From Sinorhizobium glycinis (GTDB lineage Bacteria > Pseudomonadota > Alphaproteobacteria > Rhizobiales > Rhizobiaceae): a stretch of DNA of 64,000 nt. The DNA lies in assembly GCF_001651865.1 (NCBI RefSeq), contig NZ_LPUX01000061.1, forward strand, positions 372,001 to 436,000, in the 5' to 3' direction. A program made the position numbers and the translations under genes. The notes under the pieces were generated by a model. The model worked only from the letters and a program-made list of their open reading frames with translations. It did no database searches and had not been told where the DNA came from. Below, piece after piece: positions 16,000 through 24,881 of the stretch; positions within the stretch are counted from its first letter, which is position 1, and each line of letters opens with the position of its first letter.

Positions 16000-17833
16000 C
16001 AAAGCGGCGGAGTTCATGAACAGCTACGATCAAAGCGTTTTGGCCAACATTGAGACTCGGCTGGCGATTAGATGTGGGAGTGTGCCTAGTCGTCTTTGCG
16101 ACGACGACCTGAAAGGCTACATCGACCGGCCGTTTGTTGCGGGGTGGCGTGTACCGGTCGTCTTCAAGGACAATGTGACCAGGCGCATCGACGTGCTTCT
16201 GTCGCCATGGTTCCCGAGCGTTGCGGCCAGGACCGCGCTGGTTGACCATCCCGGTCGGTTGACTTGGCCACATGTGGAGAGTGATGGCGTCCTTTGTCTG
16301 CTGTCGAACTCGCATGACATGGACGTCACAGATCCTGTGAACATCATCGACAATTTGATGGCTCGTTCTTGCGACTTGATTGATCAACTGCTCGACGGGG
16401 CGATTATTGAGCGCGACTTCAAAGAAGAATTTCTGACCTACTGGAACTACGACCTCAACGATCCCCGCCGAGTTCACAGCCTCCTGGATCCAAAAGGGCC
16501 AACCAGAGAGATTTATGTATGGCACGGAACTTCCATGACCGTCGTCGGAGAAAGCGAAGATCAGCTTCGTGCCTGGTTGAAGCATCGCTTCGATGGCATC
16601 AGTGAGCGGCAGCTCAACTTCGAAAGGGCCTGCTTTCTGTGGCTCGATAGTCCGCCCCTCCCGTCTGAGTATCCGCAAAACGGAAACGGGTTGCGGGAAT
16701 TGGCGACGAAAGCCGGTTCTTCAGGTCTGACCACGCTTCACAGGTCTGGCAACGGTGATCATTCGTCGTTGACGGTAATTATCGGTGCTGAAGGTCGCGC
16801 CGGGCCGGGGCTGGTCGCCGTTCGGGTCGTCGGCTCGACGGCAAAAGTCGACAAGCGGACGCGCGAGAGAGGCTTCCGTAGGGGCAATGTGCCCGACGAG
16901 ATAGCATTTGATCGCCTCCTGGCAACGGCCATCATCTATAGAAGAAAAGTCCTCCGCGCGGATGCGCCGTGGGTTCATGGTCGGGGCAGAGACCACCGGT
17001 CCGTTCAGCTCTCTGCTGCATCGGCCGTGGTGTTCGGATGCGGCTCAGTTGGCAGTACTGTGGCGGTAATGCTTCTGAAGGCTGGCGTCGGCGATGTCTC
17101 CGTCGTTGATACCGATGATCTTGAATGGGCGAATGTCTCTCGTCACGAGTTGGGTGGCGCTGCAGTCGGTCTGAAGAAGTCGGTCGAGCTGGCACGGCGG
17201 CTTCAGCGGGATTTTCCACATGCGACTGTCAGAGGGCACATCCACACAGTCGAAAGCGCAATCGACGACAAGGCAGAATGGCTCACCCACGCCGACCTAA
17301 TCGTGTCGGCGACGGGCAGTGGCCAAGCGGACAAGGCCCTGAACGGATGGCATAAGGCGACGGGCCGCAAAGTTCCGATCGTGTATGGGTGGGCAGAACC
17401 CTTTGGGGTGGCCGGGCATGCCGTCGCCATCGGCTCTTCGGGCGGCTGCCTTAGCTCCGTTGTGAACAATGTCGGCCTATCGACCTTCGAACTGACGAAG
17501 TTCGATGAGACTGCGGCCGTCGAGGAGCCTGCATGCGGAATGCACTACGCTCCATACGGCGCAATCGAACTTGCGTTCACTAATAGTCTCATCGCGGAAC
17601 TCGCGGTCGATTGTTTGCTCGGGCGTGCCGCTAACTCGACGCATCGAATGTGGGCAGGGCGGCACGAGATGCTGGAAGAAAACCACGGCGAGTGGACAAT
17701 CGAAGCCCAGCAATTGTTGCGCGGGCAAACCCAAGGCGGCGCGCTTCTCACCCGCGATTGGCCTGCGTGCAAATGCTGCTCGCCACAGCTGGCCAGCACC
17801 CCAACGCCGTCGTTCCCAGGGGGAAAGTCATGA
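15992..17833 (+). CDS. E2-E1 fusion, Cap2-like ubiquitin-transfer protein
   Basis: A 613-residue protein with the domain order of CBASS Cap2. An E2-like domain (about 20-140) has WPHVESDGVLCLL with candidate catalytic C102. A linker follows, then an E1/ThiF adenylation domain (about 340-560) with VVFGCGSVGS (G349, G351, G354), acidic D373 in VVDTDD, and EEPACGMHY with candidate thioester C515. A short Cys cluster (CKCC, 593-596) is near the end. In CBASS, Cap2 ligates the cyclase C-terminus to target molecules and so primes it. Here the gene overlaps a class III cyclase upstream by 8 bases and a TIR effector downstream by 4 (ATGA), so all three are translationally linked. No JAB/Cap3 protease is present. 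Finding it in a Pycsar-like operon is unexpected. Confidence 0.87.
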   Translation: MRDKAAEFMNSYDQSVLANIETRLAIRCGSVPSRLCDDDLKGYIDRPFVAGWRVPVVFKDNVTRRIDVLLSPWFPSVAARTALVDHPGRLTWPHVESDGVLCLLSNSHDMDVTDPVNIIDNLMARSCDLIDQLLDGAIIERDFKEEFLTYWNYDLNDPRRVHSLLDPKGPTREIYVWHGTSMTVVGESEDQLRAWLKHRFDGISERQLNFERACFLWLDSPPLPSEYPQNGNGLRELATKAGSSGLTTLHRSGNGDHSSLTVIIGAEGRAGPGLVAVRVVGSTAKVDKRTRERGFRRGNVPDEIAFDRLLATAIIYRRKVLRADAPWVHGRGRDHRSVQLSAASAVVFGCGSVGSTVAVMLLKAGVGDVSVVDTDDLEWANVSRHELGGAAVGLKKSVELARRLQRDFPHATVRGHIHTVESAIDDKAEWLTHADLIVSATGSGQADKALNGWHKATGRKVPIVYGWAEPFGVAGHAVAIGSSGGCLSSVVNNVGLSTFELTKFDETAAVEEPACGMHYAPYGAIELAFTNSLIAELAVDCLLGRAANSTHRMWAGRHEMLEENHGEWTIEAQQLLRGQTQGGALLTRDWPACKCCSPQLASTPTPSFPGGKS

Positions 17834-18762
17834 ATCCGACGAGAATTATTCAGCCGGATGTCTTCGGTCGATTTGGGGGTGATCGAGGAAGGGACAAGGC
17901 GATCGACGCCCTGAAGGGCCAGCGCATTGTCCTTGGCAATGGAGCTGCTGCCGAGGAGCTATTCGTCCGGGGCGAACTGATGAATTTTATGCCCGGTGAG
18001 GTTCTCATCAAGGAGGACGATTGGTCGGATTCACTTTTCCTCCTCTTGGCGGGCGCAGTGAATATTTCCATGAAAGGTAATGACATCAACAATCGCGTCG
18101 CCGGGCAGCACGTAGGTGAAATGGCGATGATTGATCCAAGCAGGCCGCGTTCGGCCCAGGTTACAGCGACTGCACCGACCGTGGCCTTGATGATCAACGA
18201 AGAAGACTTTGCCGCCGTCGCCACCAACCACCCTGATCTGTGGCGTCAGATTGCAAAGGAACTGGCGGAAAGGCTGCGCGAGCGCTCGAAAAAGCTCCGC
18301 CAAGCGAACACGGTCCCCCATGTTTTTATCGCCTGCGCTTCCGAATCCGTTTCAGTGGCGAAAGCTATAAAACGAAAGCTCGCTGCCGACGGCGCGGAGG
18401 TGACCATTTGGACCGAGGGGGTCTTCAAACCCAACGACCACACGATGGAAAGCCTCGAAGTCCAGTTGGAATTGATGGACTTCGCCGTCGCGATCTTCAG
18501 CCCTGACGACAAAGTAAGAAGTAGAGGCAAGGAGAGATCCGCGCCGAGGGACAATACGGTCTTTGAACTCGGCCTGTTTGCTGGGAAGATTGGCCGATCG
18601 CGGTCCTTCTTTGCGGTGCCAAAGGGACAATACGTGAAAATCCCTTCAGATTTGGCTGGAATCACCTCCGTTCGATATGTTGTGGATCAGGGCACCGATT
18701 TTGACGTGGATGAGGCCTGCTCGCAGATAACCGAGAGGATCAAAGAAGAAGGGTGCCGGTAG
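17830..18762 (+). CDS. Cyclic-nucleotide-binding TIR-like effector (PycTIR-like)
   Basis: A 310-residue protein. Residues ~40-150 are a CRP-type cyclic-nucleotide-binding domain (FMPGEVLIKEDDWSDSLFLL, then VGEMAMIDPSRPRSAQV). Residues ~165-300 are a TIR-like domain of the CAP12/Pycsar effector type: VFIACASES at the start and RDNTVFELGLFAGKIGR (240-256), where E246 is the expected catalytic Glu for NAD+ cleavage. In Pycsar, binding of cCMP or cUMP to the first domain activates NAD+ depletion and stops phage growth. The start overlaps the stop of the E2-E1 gene (ATGA). The in-frame upstream extension lies inside that gene and is rejected. It is the last gene of the three-gene operon. Confidence 0.88.
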   Translation: MNPTRIIQPDVFGRFGGDRGRDKAIDALKGQRIVLGNGAAAEELFVRGELMNFMPGEVLIKEDDWSDSLFLLLAGAVNISMKGNDINNRVAGQHVGEMAMIDPSRPRSAQVTATAPTVALMINEEDFAAVATNHPDLWRQIAKELAERLRERSKKLRQANTVPHVFIACASESVSVAKAIKRKLAADGAEVTIWTEGVFKPNDHTMESLEVQLELMDFAVAIFSPDDKVRSRGKERSAPRDNTVFELGLFAGKIGRSRSFFAVPKGQYVKIPSDLAGITSVRYVVDQGTDFDVDEACSQITERIKEEGCR

Positions 18763-18902
18763 GTGGGGTTGATCCCCACATAAAACATCAACACATATTT
18801 TCCCTGCAGCGCCTGCATTTACTTCTGGCCGCATGTGCACCATGTTAGAACGATCCTGCTCGCAAGTGAGCTTCGTGAGCCTTGAGGCAGATAGCGGATA
18901 AA

Positions 18903-19361
18903 ATGAGGATATACCTCGTAGGTCCCTTGACCGGTCAATCACCTGAGCGGATCACCGATTGGCGATCATTAGCCAAATCTTCCATTGCTGAAGCCGAGTT
19001 CATCGACCCCGCGAGCTGGGCAATCGATACACAGGAAGCCTACATCGCTAAGGAAAGACCTACGCGTGCCATTCGACGGCGCAACCACGGGCGATTGGTC
19101 GTTGACCGCAACAAGCTACTGATCAAGAGCGCCGATGTCGTTTTCGCGAATTTGCTTGGTGCTGGAGAGAAGGCTTCCGTCGGTTCGGTAGGGGAGCTTT
19201 TCATGGCATACAGCTTTGGCAAGCCCATCGTTATAGTTCGCGAAGCCATTGGAAATGTGCACGATCATGCAATGGTGAATGCTATCGCAAGTCGCATTTG
19301 TAGCAGCCTTGAAGAGGGGCTTGCTGTCATTCAGGAATTCGCTGTTACTCGTGTCGCTTAG
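18903..19361 (+). CDS. Nucleoside 2-deoxyribosyltransferase-like protein
   Basis: A 152-residue protein of the deoxyribosyltransferase/nucleotidase-like fold: MRIYLVGPLTG at the N-terminus, DRNKLLIKSADVVFANLLG (~75-95), then SVGSVGELFMAYSFGKPI with candidate catalytic E98. Family members cleave or exchange the N-glycosidic bond of deoxynucleosides, and related domains act as effectors in some retron defence systems. It starts 140 bases after the cyclase operon, so it may be a fourth member or a separate unit. It ends convergently with a 4-base overlap on the radical SAM gene. The ATG at 18903 fits the family N-terminus; the in-frame start 21 bases upstream adds only MRQIADK. Confidence 0.78.
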   Translation: MRIYLVGPLTGQSPERITDWRSLAKSSIAEAEFIDPASWAIDTQEAYIAKERPTRAIRRRNHGRLVVDRNKLLIKSADVVFANLLGAGEKASVGSVGELFMAYSFGKPIVIVREAIGNVHDHAMVNAIASRICSSLEEGLAVIQEFAVTRVA

Positions 19362-20599
19362 CGCAGTGCGGCGGCGAGTTGTTTTGCGTCATAAACTGTG
19401 AAGCCAAGCTCGTCCTTTTCATCTGTAGAACTGATTCCGTGAAAGAACGCGGGAGAGTAAGGGCTTTTCCCGCCATTCCACCGCCGCTGGAGCATAACAA
19501 GCCAGTCCGAGGAACCTTCAACGAAAGCTTTGGGAACTCGTGATCGGTAATCCATGTAGTTGCCGACCGAGAATGTCGGTATCCATCGTTCGGCAAGACT
19601 CTGGAAGCGAACGGCCTTGTCAGGCGATGCGGTCGCTTGCCTTATAGCGCCAACAAAGTTTGCATCGAATTGCTTTCCGTCGAGAACCAAGTCGGAGCTT
19701 CCACAGCAACCGTTTCCATCGCTCCATGGGATGAACTCCGTATCGCCAGCTCCGAATTTAATTCCCAACCGATGGCAGTGTTTTCTGGCTCGAACAACGA
19801 ATGGCTCCTTGGCCGCAGGCTTTAATGACCAATCCGGCCCCACTTTCTTTAGGCCTAGCTCCGACATCCATTCTATTAGGTTTCCGCCCGAGCTGGTTTT
19901 CATCCCCGCCATCGCGTGACGTATTTCCTCGGACGGAAGCTTTAAGTACTCGAACGAAACTTGATGCACACCGGCGTTGGCCGCCTGGCTGGCCATATCC
20001 AATGCGACCTCCTCAAAGGAGGGGATTACGGGCTGGATCCTAAGAGCAACTTTGATCCCAGTGCTTCTTAAAATGCTGATTTTCTCCAGGACGCGAGGGA
20101 AACTATCTGCTCGTCGGTCAATTTTTGGTCTCAGATGCTCGCTCACCCCAGAGGCGGACAACCGGAAAACGAGGTTCATCTTGGTCAATTGATCAAGGTA
20201 CTCGTCCTGTAAGAAGATATCACCTTTGGTGCTGATCAATGTTGGGTAGTTCTCCTCTGCAAGGACTTTGAGGATTTGCAATGTGACACCATTCTCGCGC
20301 TCAAGTGGTGTGAACGGGTCCTGCAGACCGCCCAGTTGAATTGGTATCCGCCTAAGCAAGAACTCATCCAAGGCGGATTGTATGACACCTTCTCGAATTC
20401 GATGAAATCGCTTCTGTAGACTCGCGGCATTTGCCGCGTGAACACCATTGAGTGATGCTCGTCGGGCCCGGCTTCGTGAGAAGCAATACACACAAGAAAA
20501 TTGACACGTATCGTAGGAGTCGATGCGGATCGGGGCCGAGCAAAAGTAGAGCTGACTGGTAACAGAGATCGAGTGTTTATAGGTAAGCAGGTCGGACAT
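19358..20599 (-). CDS. Radical SAM protein, spore-photolyase-like group
   Basis: A 413-residue radical SAM enzyme. C32-x3-C36-x2-C39 (CQFSCVYCF) binds the 4Fe-4S cluster that cleaves S-adenosylmethionine. GGLQDPFTPLE (~105) and later STKGD and LRIQPVIPSF mark the TIM-barrel strands seen in the SplB/Rv2578c-type group. The substrate cannot be read from the sequence. It is not an obvious viperin, whose cluster motif and length differ. Its ATG directly follows the TGA of the membrane-protein gene, so the two are translationally coupled. It is convergent with the deoxyribosyltransferase-like gene. Because it lies within putative defence genes, a role in nucleotide or DNA modification is possible but unproven. 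Confidence 0.78.
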   Translation of the reverse strand: MSDLLTYKHSISVTSQLYFCSAPIRIDSYDTCQFSCVYCFSRSRARRASLNGVHAANAASLQKRFHRIREGVIQSALDEFLLRRIPIQLGGLQDPFTPLERENGVTLQILKVLAEENYPTLISTKGDIFLQDEYLDQLTKMNLVFRLSASGVSEHLRPKIDRRADSFPRVLEKISILRSTGIKVALRIQPVIPSFEEVALDMASQAANAGVHQVSFEYLKLPSEEIRHAMAGMKTSSGGNLIEWMSELGLKKVGPDWSLKPAAKEPFVVRARKHCHRLGIKFGAGDTEFIPWSDGNGCCGSSDLVLDGKQFDANFVGAIRQATASPDKAVRFQSLAERWIPTFSVGNYMDYRSRVPKAFVEGSSDWLVMLQRRWNGGKSPYSPAFFHGISSTDEKDELGFTVYDAKQLAAALR

Positions 20600-21427
20600 T
20601 CAGACACCAAGCAGCACAAAGATGGCTTTCGCGATACGGGCTTGAAGTGAAAGAGGCGCTTCTGCAGATCTGACAAACGGTTGAGCCATATTTATCACGA
20701 GAGCTACTATAAAAAGACCGGCTGTGATGACATACAGCAGCCAAATGAGAAACCTCGATTTCGGCCTGCTCGATAGCAAGCGCGAGGAGATTATCCAAAA
20801 TAACTCCCGCTCCTTTGCAGTTGCTTTTGGATCGTCTTCTTGGATTGTCATAATGTGTGGCTGGCCGCCGACCCAAAACGGCACGTAAAGGTCTCGATTG
20901 ATGTTCACCGGCTTGGTGATCGTTATGTTCCCTACGGCAGGAGATTTTACTATCGGAGCAGCGCAGTAGACCAAGGGCTCTCTGATCGATGCTGTCGGAA
21001 AGCTAATTCCTTTATCAATCGTCTCCTTGAGCACTCTCTCCATTTCAGAGTGACCGCTAAAATTGTGATATAACTCCCAGAGTATCCATCGCGGTGAGTG
21101 GCCTTTTTTCTGGTAGGCATCAAAATTCTCGTAGCTCTTGATAAACTCCGGGCACATAACCCACGTGAGCGCGAAAGCAACGAGAGAAGTTACGCTTCCA
21201 GACCAGAGAAACCAAAACCCTGGGGAAGATAGCGGTGCGACTAACGAAATGTTTGCGATCAGAGGAGCCGTCGCCAGAACGATTGCTACTGGCTTGAATG
21301 CCGGTAGACGCCCGGTAGAGAGGACATTCTGCCAATGAAAAAAGGGCCTGCCACAGAATCTGGTGATCACTTGCCACAGGTTACGCGCGCCACTTACTCG
21401 GGCAATCTCGCAGAAAAGTCTCTTCAC
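20600..21427 (-). CDS. Integral membrane protein, unknown, paired with radical SAM gene
   Basis: A 275-residue protein starting with GTG (GGGGAA just upstream). Two hydrophobic segments occur near residues 47-65 and 70-95, and two more near 222-242 and 258-275, leaving a ~120-residue central soluble domain (CPEFIKSYENF to FWVGGQPHIM). I do not recognise the family. It is the first gene of a two-gene unit with the radical SAM protein, joined stop to start without a gap. The layout suggests a membrane-anchored partner or effector, but no enzymatic motif is visible. Confidence 0.6.
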   Translation of the reverse strand: MKRLFCEIARVSGARNLWQVITRFCGRPFFHWQNVLSTGRLPAFKPVAIVLATAPLIANISLVAPLSSPGFWFLWSGSVTSLVAFALTWVMCPEFIKSYENFDAYQKKGHSPRWILWELYHNFSGHSEMERVLKETIDKGISFPTASIREPLVYCAAPIVKSPAVGNITITKPVNINRDLYVPFWVGGQPHIMTIQEDDPKATAKERELFWIISSRLLSSRPKSRFLIWLLYVITAGLFIVALVINMAQPFVRSAEAPLSLQARIAKAIFVLLGV

Positions 21428-21641
21428 GCTTGTTGTTCCCCGGTATCGCTCACCCGCGCCCGATTCGGCCCACGGTTATGTTTGTATCTGTGATTGGTTT
21501 TTCGCAAAAAACGAAGGCGATTTTCAACCTGCAGGTCTGACAGTTCGCGACATTATTTGTGATGCCAAAAAAACTACGCTGACATCAGGCACCTCTTTCG
21601 TGGCGAAAGGAGGCCACCTTTTTTGCGTCGGAGGGTGCTGA

Positions 21642-22100
21642 ATGAAAAGAGAAGCCCCAGCACGTACCGGGGCAATACTGATGTCTAGGCTACGACCGGG
21701 TGGCTTGCCGATCGGCCTGCTCCGCCAGATGGATAACGTGATGAACGAGGAAGGCCTCGGCCCGTTCGGAGTCGCGCCGATCAGTGGAGACCGAGAGATA
21801 TATCGGATAGATGAGGCGAGGACGCTTCTACCCCGTGCCCCAACTCTTGCAATTGGTATCAATCTTAAAGCAATTTTAGAACCGGGAGCGTTCGAGCCTT
21901 GGATCGCAGAAGCCGGGATTGTGACGGCGGAGGGCTTTGCGCTGTTCGATTTTGCCCAAGTGAAAATAGAAAACGCTTTACCGGGGCGAATCTCGGCTTT
22001 TGGGTTGCGTCCCGCCTCTTCCGTCTCTCGACGGTGGGGGAAAACCCGAGGCGGACCGAACCAATCGCTTGCGCAAATGTACTTGTTCGCACAAGTCTAA
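21642..22100 (+). CDS. Hypothetical protein, possibly with altered C-terminus
   Basis: A 152-residue frame with a good GGAGGG ribosome site before the ATG. The first ~110 residues look protein-like and mixed alpha/beta (GGLPIGLLRQMDNVMNEEG, then APTLAIGINLKAIL). The last ~35 residues are Ser/Arg-rich and less natural, so the end may have been changed by a frameshift. The family is not recognised. It lies between the membrane-protein gene and a nuclease-like gene. Confidence 0.45.
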   Translation: MKREAPARTGAILMSRLRPGGLPIGLLRQMDNVMNEEGLGPFGVAPISGDREIYRIDEARTLLPRAPTLAIGINLKAILEPGAFEPWIAEAGIVTAEGFALFDFAQVKIENALPGRISAFGLRPASSVSRRWGKTRGGPNQSLAQMYLFAQV

Positions 22101-22174
22101 GAGGAGGTTCCCATTGACGCACGTCGCCGCGTCCTTGGATGCAATCGTTTTATCGACAATAAGCGCGGTGGCAC

Positions 22175-23428
22175 GTGGACAAAAGTTTTGACGGGGCGCA
22201 ACGCCGAGAGTTAAGCAACTTCGTTGCTGACTTCCGCCATACGATCCCTCGACTCGACGCAATGAGGGAAGGAATCGAACTTTATGGCGCGACGAGATTT
22301 TCTGCTTTCGATCTCTTCGCTCCCAACGAGAATACGCTCAGCCGAGTGATCATCGAACTGTTTGACCCCCTCGGATCACATGGACAGGGCGTGTTGTTTC
22401 TCAATGCGCTCCTGCGGGCGATCGGATTTCCTCGACTGCGGCAGAATGATCCCGTGAGGGTAAGGCGTGAGGCGATGACCCGCGCTCGCCGTCGCATCGA
22501 CATGGTGATCGAGACACCGCAATACATAATCGGGATCGAAAACAAACCTTGGGCAGTCCAGCAGGTGAACCAACTCGCTGACTATCGGGATGAGTTAAAA
22601 GCCGATCCACGAGGTCGCACCCCAATACTCGTCTTTCTGTCGGATCAAAAAGAGCGCAGCGCCCATGGCGATGTCGTCCGTGTCCCCTATTACTCATCCC
22701 ATGGCGAGATATCGCTTCGCGAACTGCTCGCGTCTGTCAAAGATCAGATAAAGGCTCTTAAGCCGAAAGCGTTTGTGCAGGACTTCATACAATACATCGA
22801 TGCAGAGTTCGGGAGTGGTTACGTGGACGACGAAGCGTATAGGCCATACGTGGATGCCGTTAATGCGGAGTTTGACGATCCTTCGAAACGAAAAGCAATA
22901 GCCACCATACTCTTGGCGCAGAACTCATTACATACCCGCGTTTTGTCTGACGTCGGAGACTACGTCCTAGCCCAAGTCCGAGCGAAAGTTCGAGACGATT
23001 TCGAAACGTATTCAGAGTATAAGCTGGGCGATTCCGTATGCGAAAAGTACTACCCTTGGGGGCTGAGGCGAACAACGTGGCCAGCAAATTGCCTGGTTGC
23101 ACTAGAAGCACAGGCAGATGGCTACGACCACGTAATGTTTGGAGTGAGAGCGCCCGACATTAAACGCCTGCCAGAGAAAGAGCGCGACGGGGCGAGTCCC
23201 GCACGCAAGAAGCTGGAGGATATGGCGCGCTCCATCCCAGGCGGAAAGAAGACGGCCTATTGGCCCTGGATGCAGGAGGTTCCTGAGCCCTATTGGGGCC
23301 CAGAATTTGCAGCTCGTCTCATTATTGAGTCCGCGACAGGAGAGATTGAGGCCCACCCTGAAGTCCAGGAGTTGGGGCGGCAATTTGTGGAGATGGCCGC
23401 TACCGTCGACCGGCTACTTAGTGAATAA
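22175..23428 (+). CDS. PD-(D/E)XK nuclease superfamily protein
   Basis: A 417-residue protein with the pattern of the PDDEXK_4 family: NENTLSRVIIELFDP near residue 52, RRIDMVIET (Asp at about 108) and IIGIENKPW (E and K of the E-x-K at about 118-120), followed by QQVNQLADYRDEL. These are the metal-binding residues of a restriction-endonuclease fold. The C-terminal half is an uncharacterised helical domain. Such proteins are often found alone in defence islands. The start is taken as GTG at 22175; an ATG at 22262 would shorten it by 29 residues. Target and partner are unknown. Confidence 0.75.
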   Translation: MDKSFDGAQRRELSNFVADFRHTIPRLDAMREGIELYGATRFSAFDLFAPNENTLSRVIIELFDPLGSHGQGVLFLNALLRAIGFPRLRQNDPVRVRREAMTRARRRIDMVIETPQYIIGIENKPWAVQQVNQLADYRDELKADPRGRTPILVFLSDQKERSAHGDVVRVPYYSSHGEISLRELLASVKDQIKALKPKAFVQDFIQYIDAEFGSGYVDDEAYRPYVDAVNAEFDDPSKRKAIATILLAQNSLHTRVLSDVGDYVLAQVRAKVRDDFETYSEYKLGDSVCEKYYPWGLRRTTWPANCLVALEAQADGYDHVMFGVRAPDIKRLPEKERDGASPARKKLEDMARSIPGGKKTAYWPWMQEVPEPYWGPEFAARLIIESATGEIEAHPEVQELGRQFVEMAATVDRLLSE

Positions 23429-23697
23429 GCATTGACTGGTCCGAGGCGGGTCACCGATCGTTCCACTAGTTGCTTACTAGCGGTGCAGATCATGAAGAAA
23501 CAACTCATCCCTATGACTCGCCCTGAAGAGAGCTATATGAGCACGACAACGTCATTATGTTCGAACGGCAGAAGCCAAAGACCGAAAGCAAGATAGTCGG
23601 CAAACTGCGGCGAAAAAGATCTTTTGCTGGCGCTGATGTTGGTGGTGGGCTTACCACCAGCTCGTCGCACCGCCAAGCCGACCGCATTTCATACGGC

Positions 23698-24695
23698 CTA
23701 ACGTGGAAGGCTGATGATGAAGTCCCACACGCGTTTATCAAGGAAATTTTCCGCCCCGTGCTCTTGAGAGCTGAGGCCGAGCATTTCGATCAGATCGCGA
23801 TTAGACAGAAGGATGAGCAGCTTTCCTGACTCTCGCATCGCGCCTTGAGCTGCTCTTATTGCGGCTGGACTAGGGCCCAATCTCGAAATGAGCACACCTA
23901 CGGTGCGGAGCGCCGTCGAAAACAGGTAGCGCTCTGTGGAGTAGATTTGATCTGCGCCGATTTGTTCTTCGTAGTTTTTGCATTCGAACAAGATTGCCCG
24001 GGTTCGAAAGTCGTGCCGTAGCCCATCCCAAAAAGGACTTCCGGACGAAATTCTGCAGATGAAATCATATCGATTTCCGCCATCCGTAGTCTCCGCCTGT
24101 TTTTCGAACCCATATAAATGAGGATCAAACAGTTTAACAAAGACAGACATGCACAGCGTTTCGTACTCGCTGGGTGTTAAGGCGTTCTTGTTAACCGAGT
24201 GTTGCTTGAGCTTGCCAATGAGCGCTTCAGTTTCCTCATCGGTGTCGTGTTCGATTGTCCGTGCTTGCTCTGTTTCCAGTAGCTCGCGCAATCTATGAGA
24301 AATGGCTGGAAATGGAGCTGCCTTGCGAAGCAGCTGGTCTAGGTCCCAGATGTCGATCGTATAGGCGCTTCTAGCCCAGACCAGTGCTTCGGGGCTGACA
24401 TGGGTGCCAACTATGATGATTGGATTGGCGAGGGCGGCTTCGGTCGCAAGTAGCGAGTGAGCCGCTCAGCTGCCACGCGAATCCTGCTCATTGCGTTATC
24501 GGCGGAAGGCAACAACACTTCGACGGGAACCGGTGGCCCCCCTAGATTGACGACGAAGTCAAGCCGCATCTGCCCCAAGCGCACCTGCGCCCTGACTTGG
24601 TATCCCAAATTTGCGAAAAGGTCCCCTACGGCCGCTTCGAACTCACGCGCTCGGTGCTTAATTAGTTCGTTTGTTTGCAAGCTTGTTTCCATCAT
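23698..24695 (-). pseudogene. Two-domain restriction-nuclease-like gene with frameshift
   Basis: Two adjacent minus-strand frames read as one broken gene. The upstream part (MMETSLQTNELIKHRAREFE, ATG at 24695) carries a first nuclease-like domain with RLDFVVNL and VPVEVLL. It stops at 24411-24413 after RYLRPKPPSP. The next frame continues naturally as ALANPIIIVGTHVSPEALVW and runs to 23698 with a second domain: DGGNRYDFICRI and ILFECKNYEEQ (E-x-K type). A one-base change near 24420-24445 explains both. A downstream TTG at 24291 could restart translation of the second domain alone. Its function was probably DNA cleavage or binding in defence, now likely lost unless the frameshift is programmed or a sequencing error. 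Confidence 0.68.
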
Positions 24696-24881
24696 CGGTG
24701 GTTGTCCATAGTTCCAGCTCTTTGCTAATGCAGCGTTACCAAACAATGCTGTTGCTTTCGACGGTACAGTTGTTCGGGAGGGGCCGTGACGATTTATGAA
24801 GTTGTCTCCTTCGGTCCTCGTCTTGAGATTGTTGAACTTCGATGTGATACTCCCGCATGCTCTGGTTGAGGGGATACAGCC

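Noticed and set aside
19358-20599. Prokaryotic viperin
   Set aside because: The cluster motif is C-x3-C-x2-C, but the sequence around it and the later motifs resemble the spore-photolyase-like group, not viperins.
23557-23829. 90-residue plus-strand frame
   Set aside because: Its 3' half is antisense to the nuclease-like gene, with no ribosome site or recognised family.
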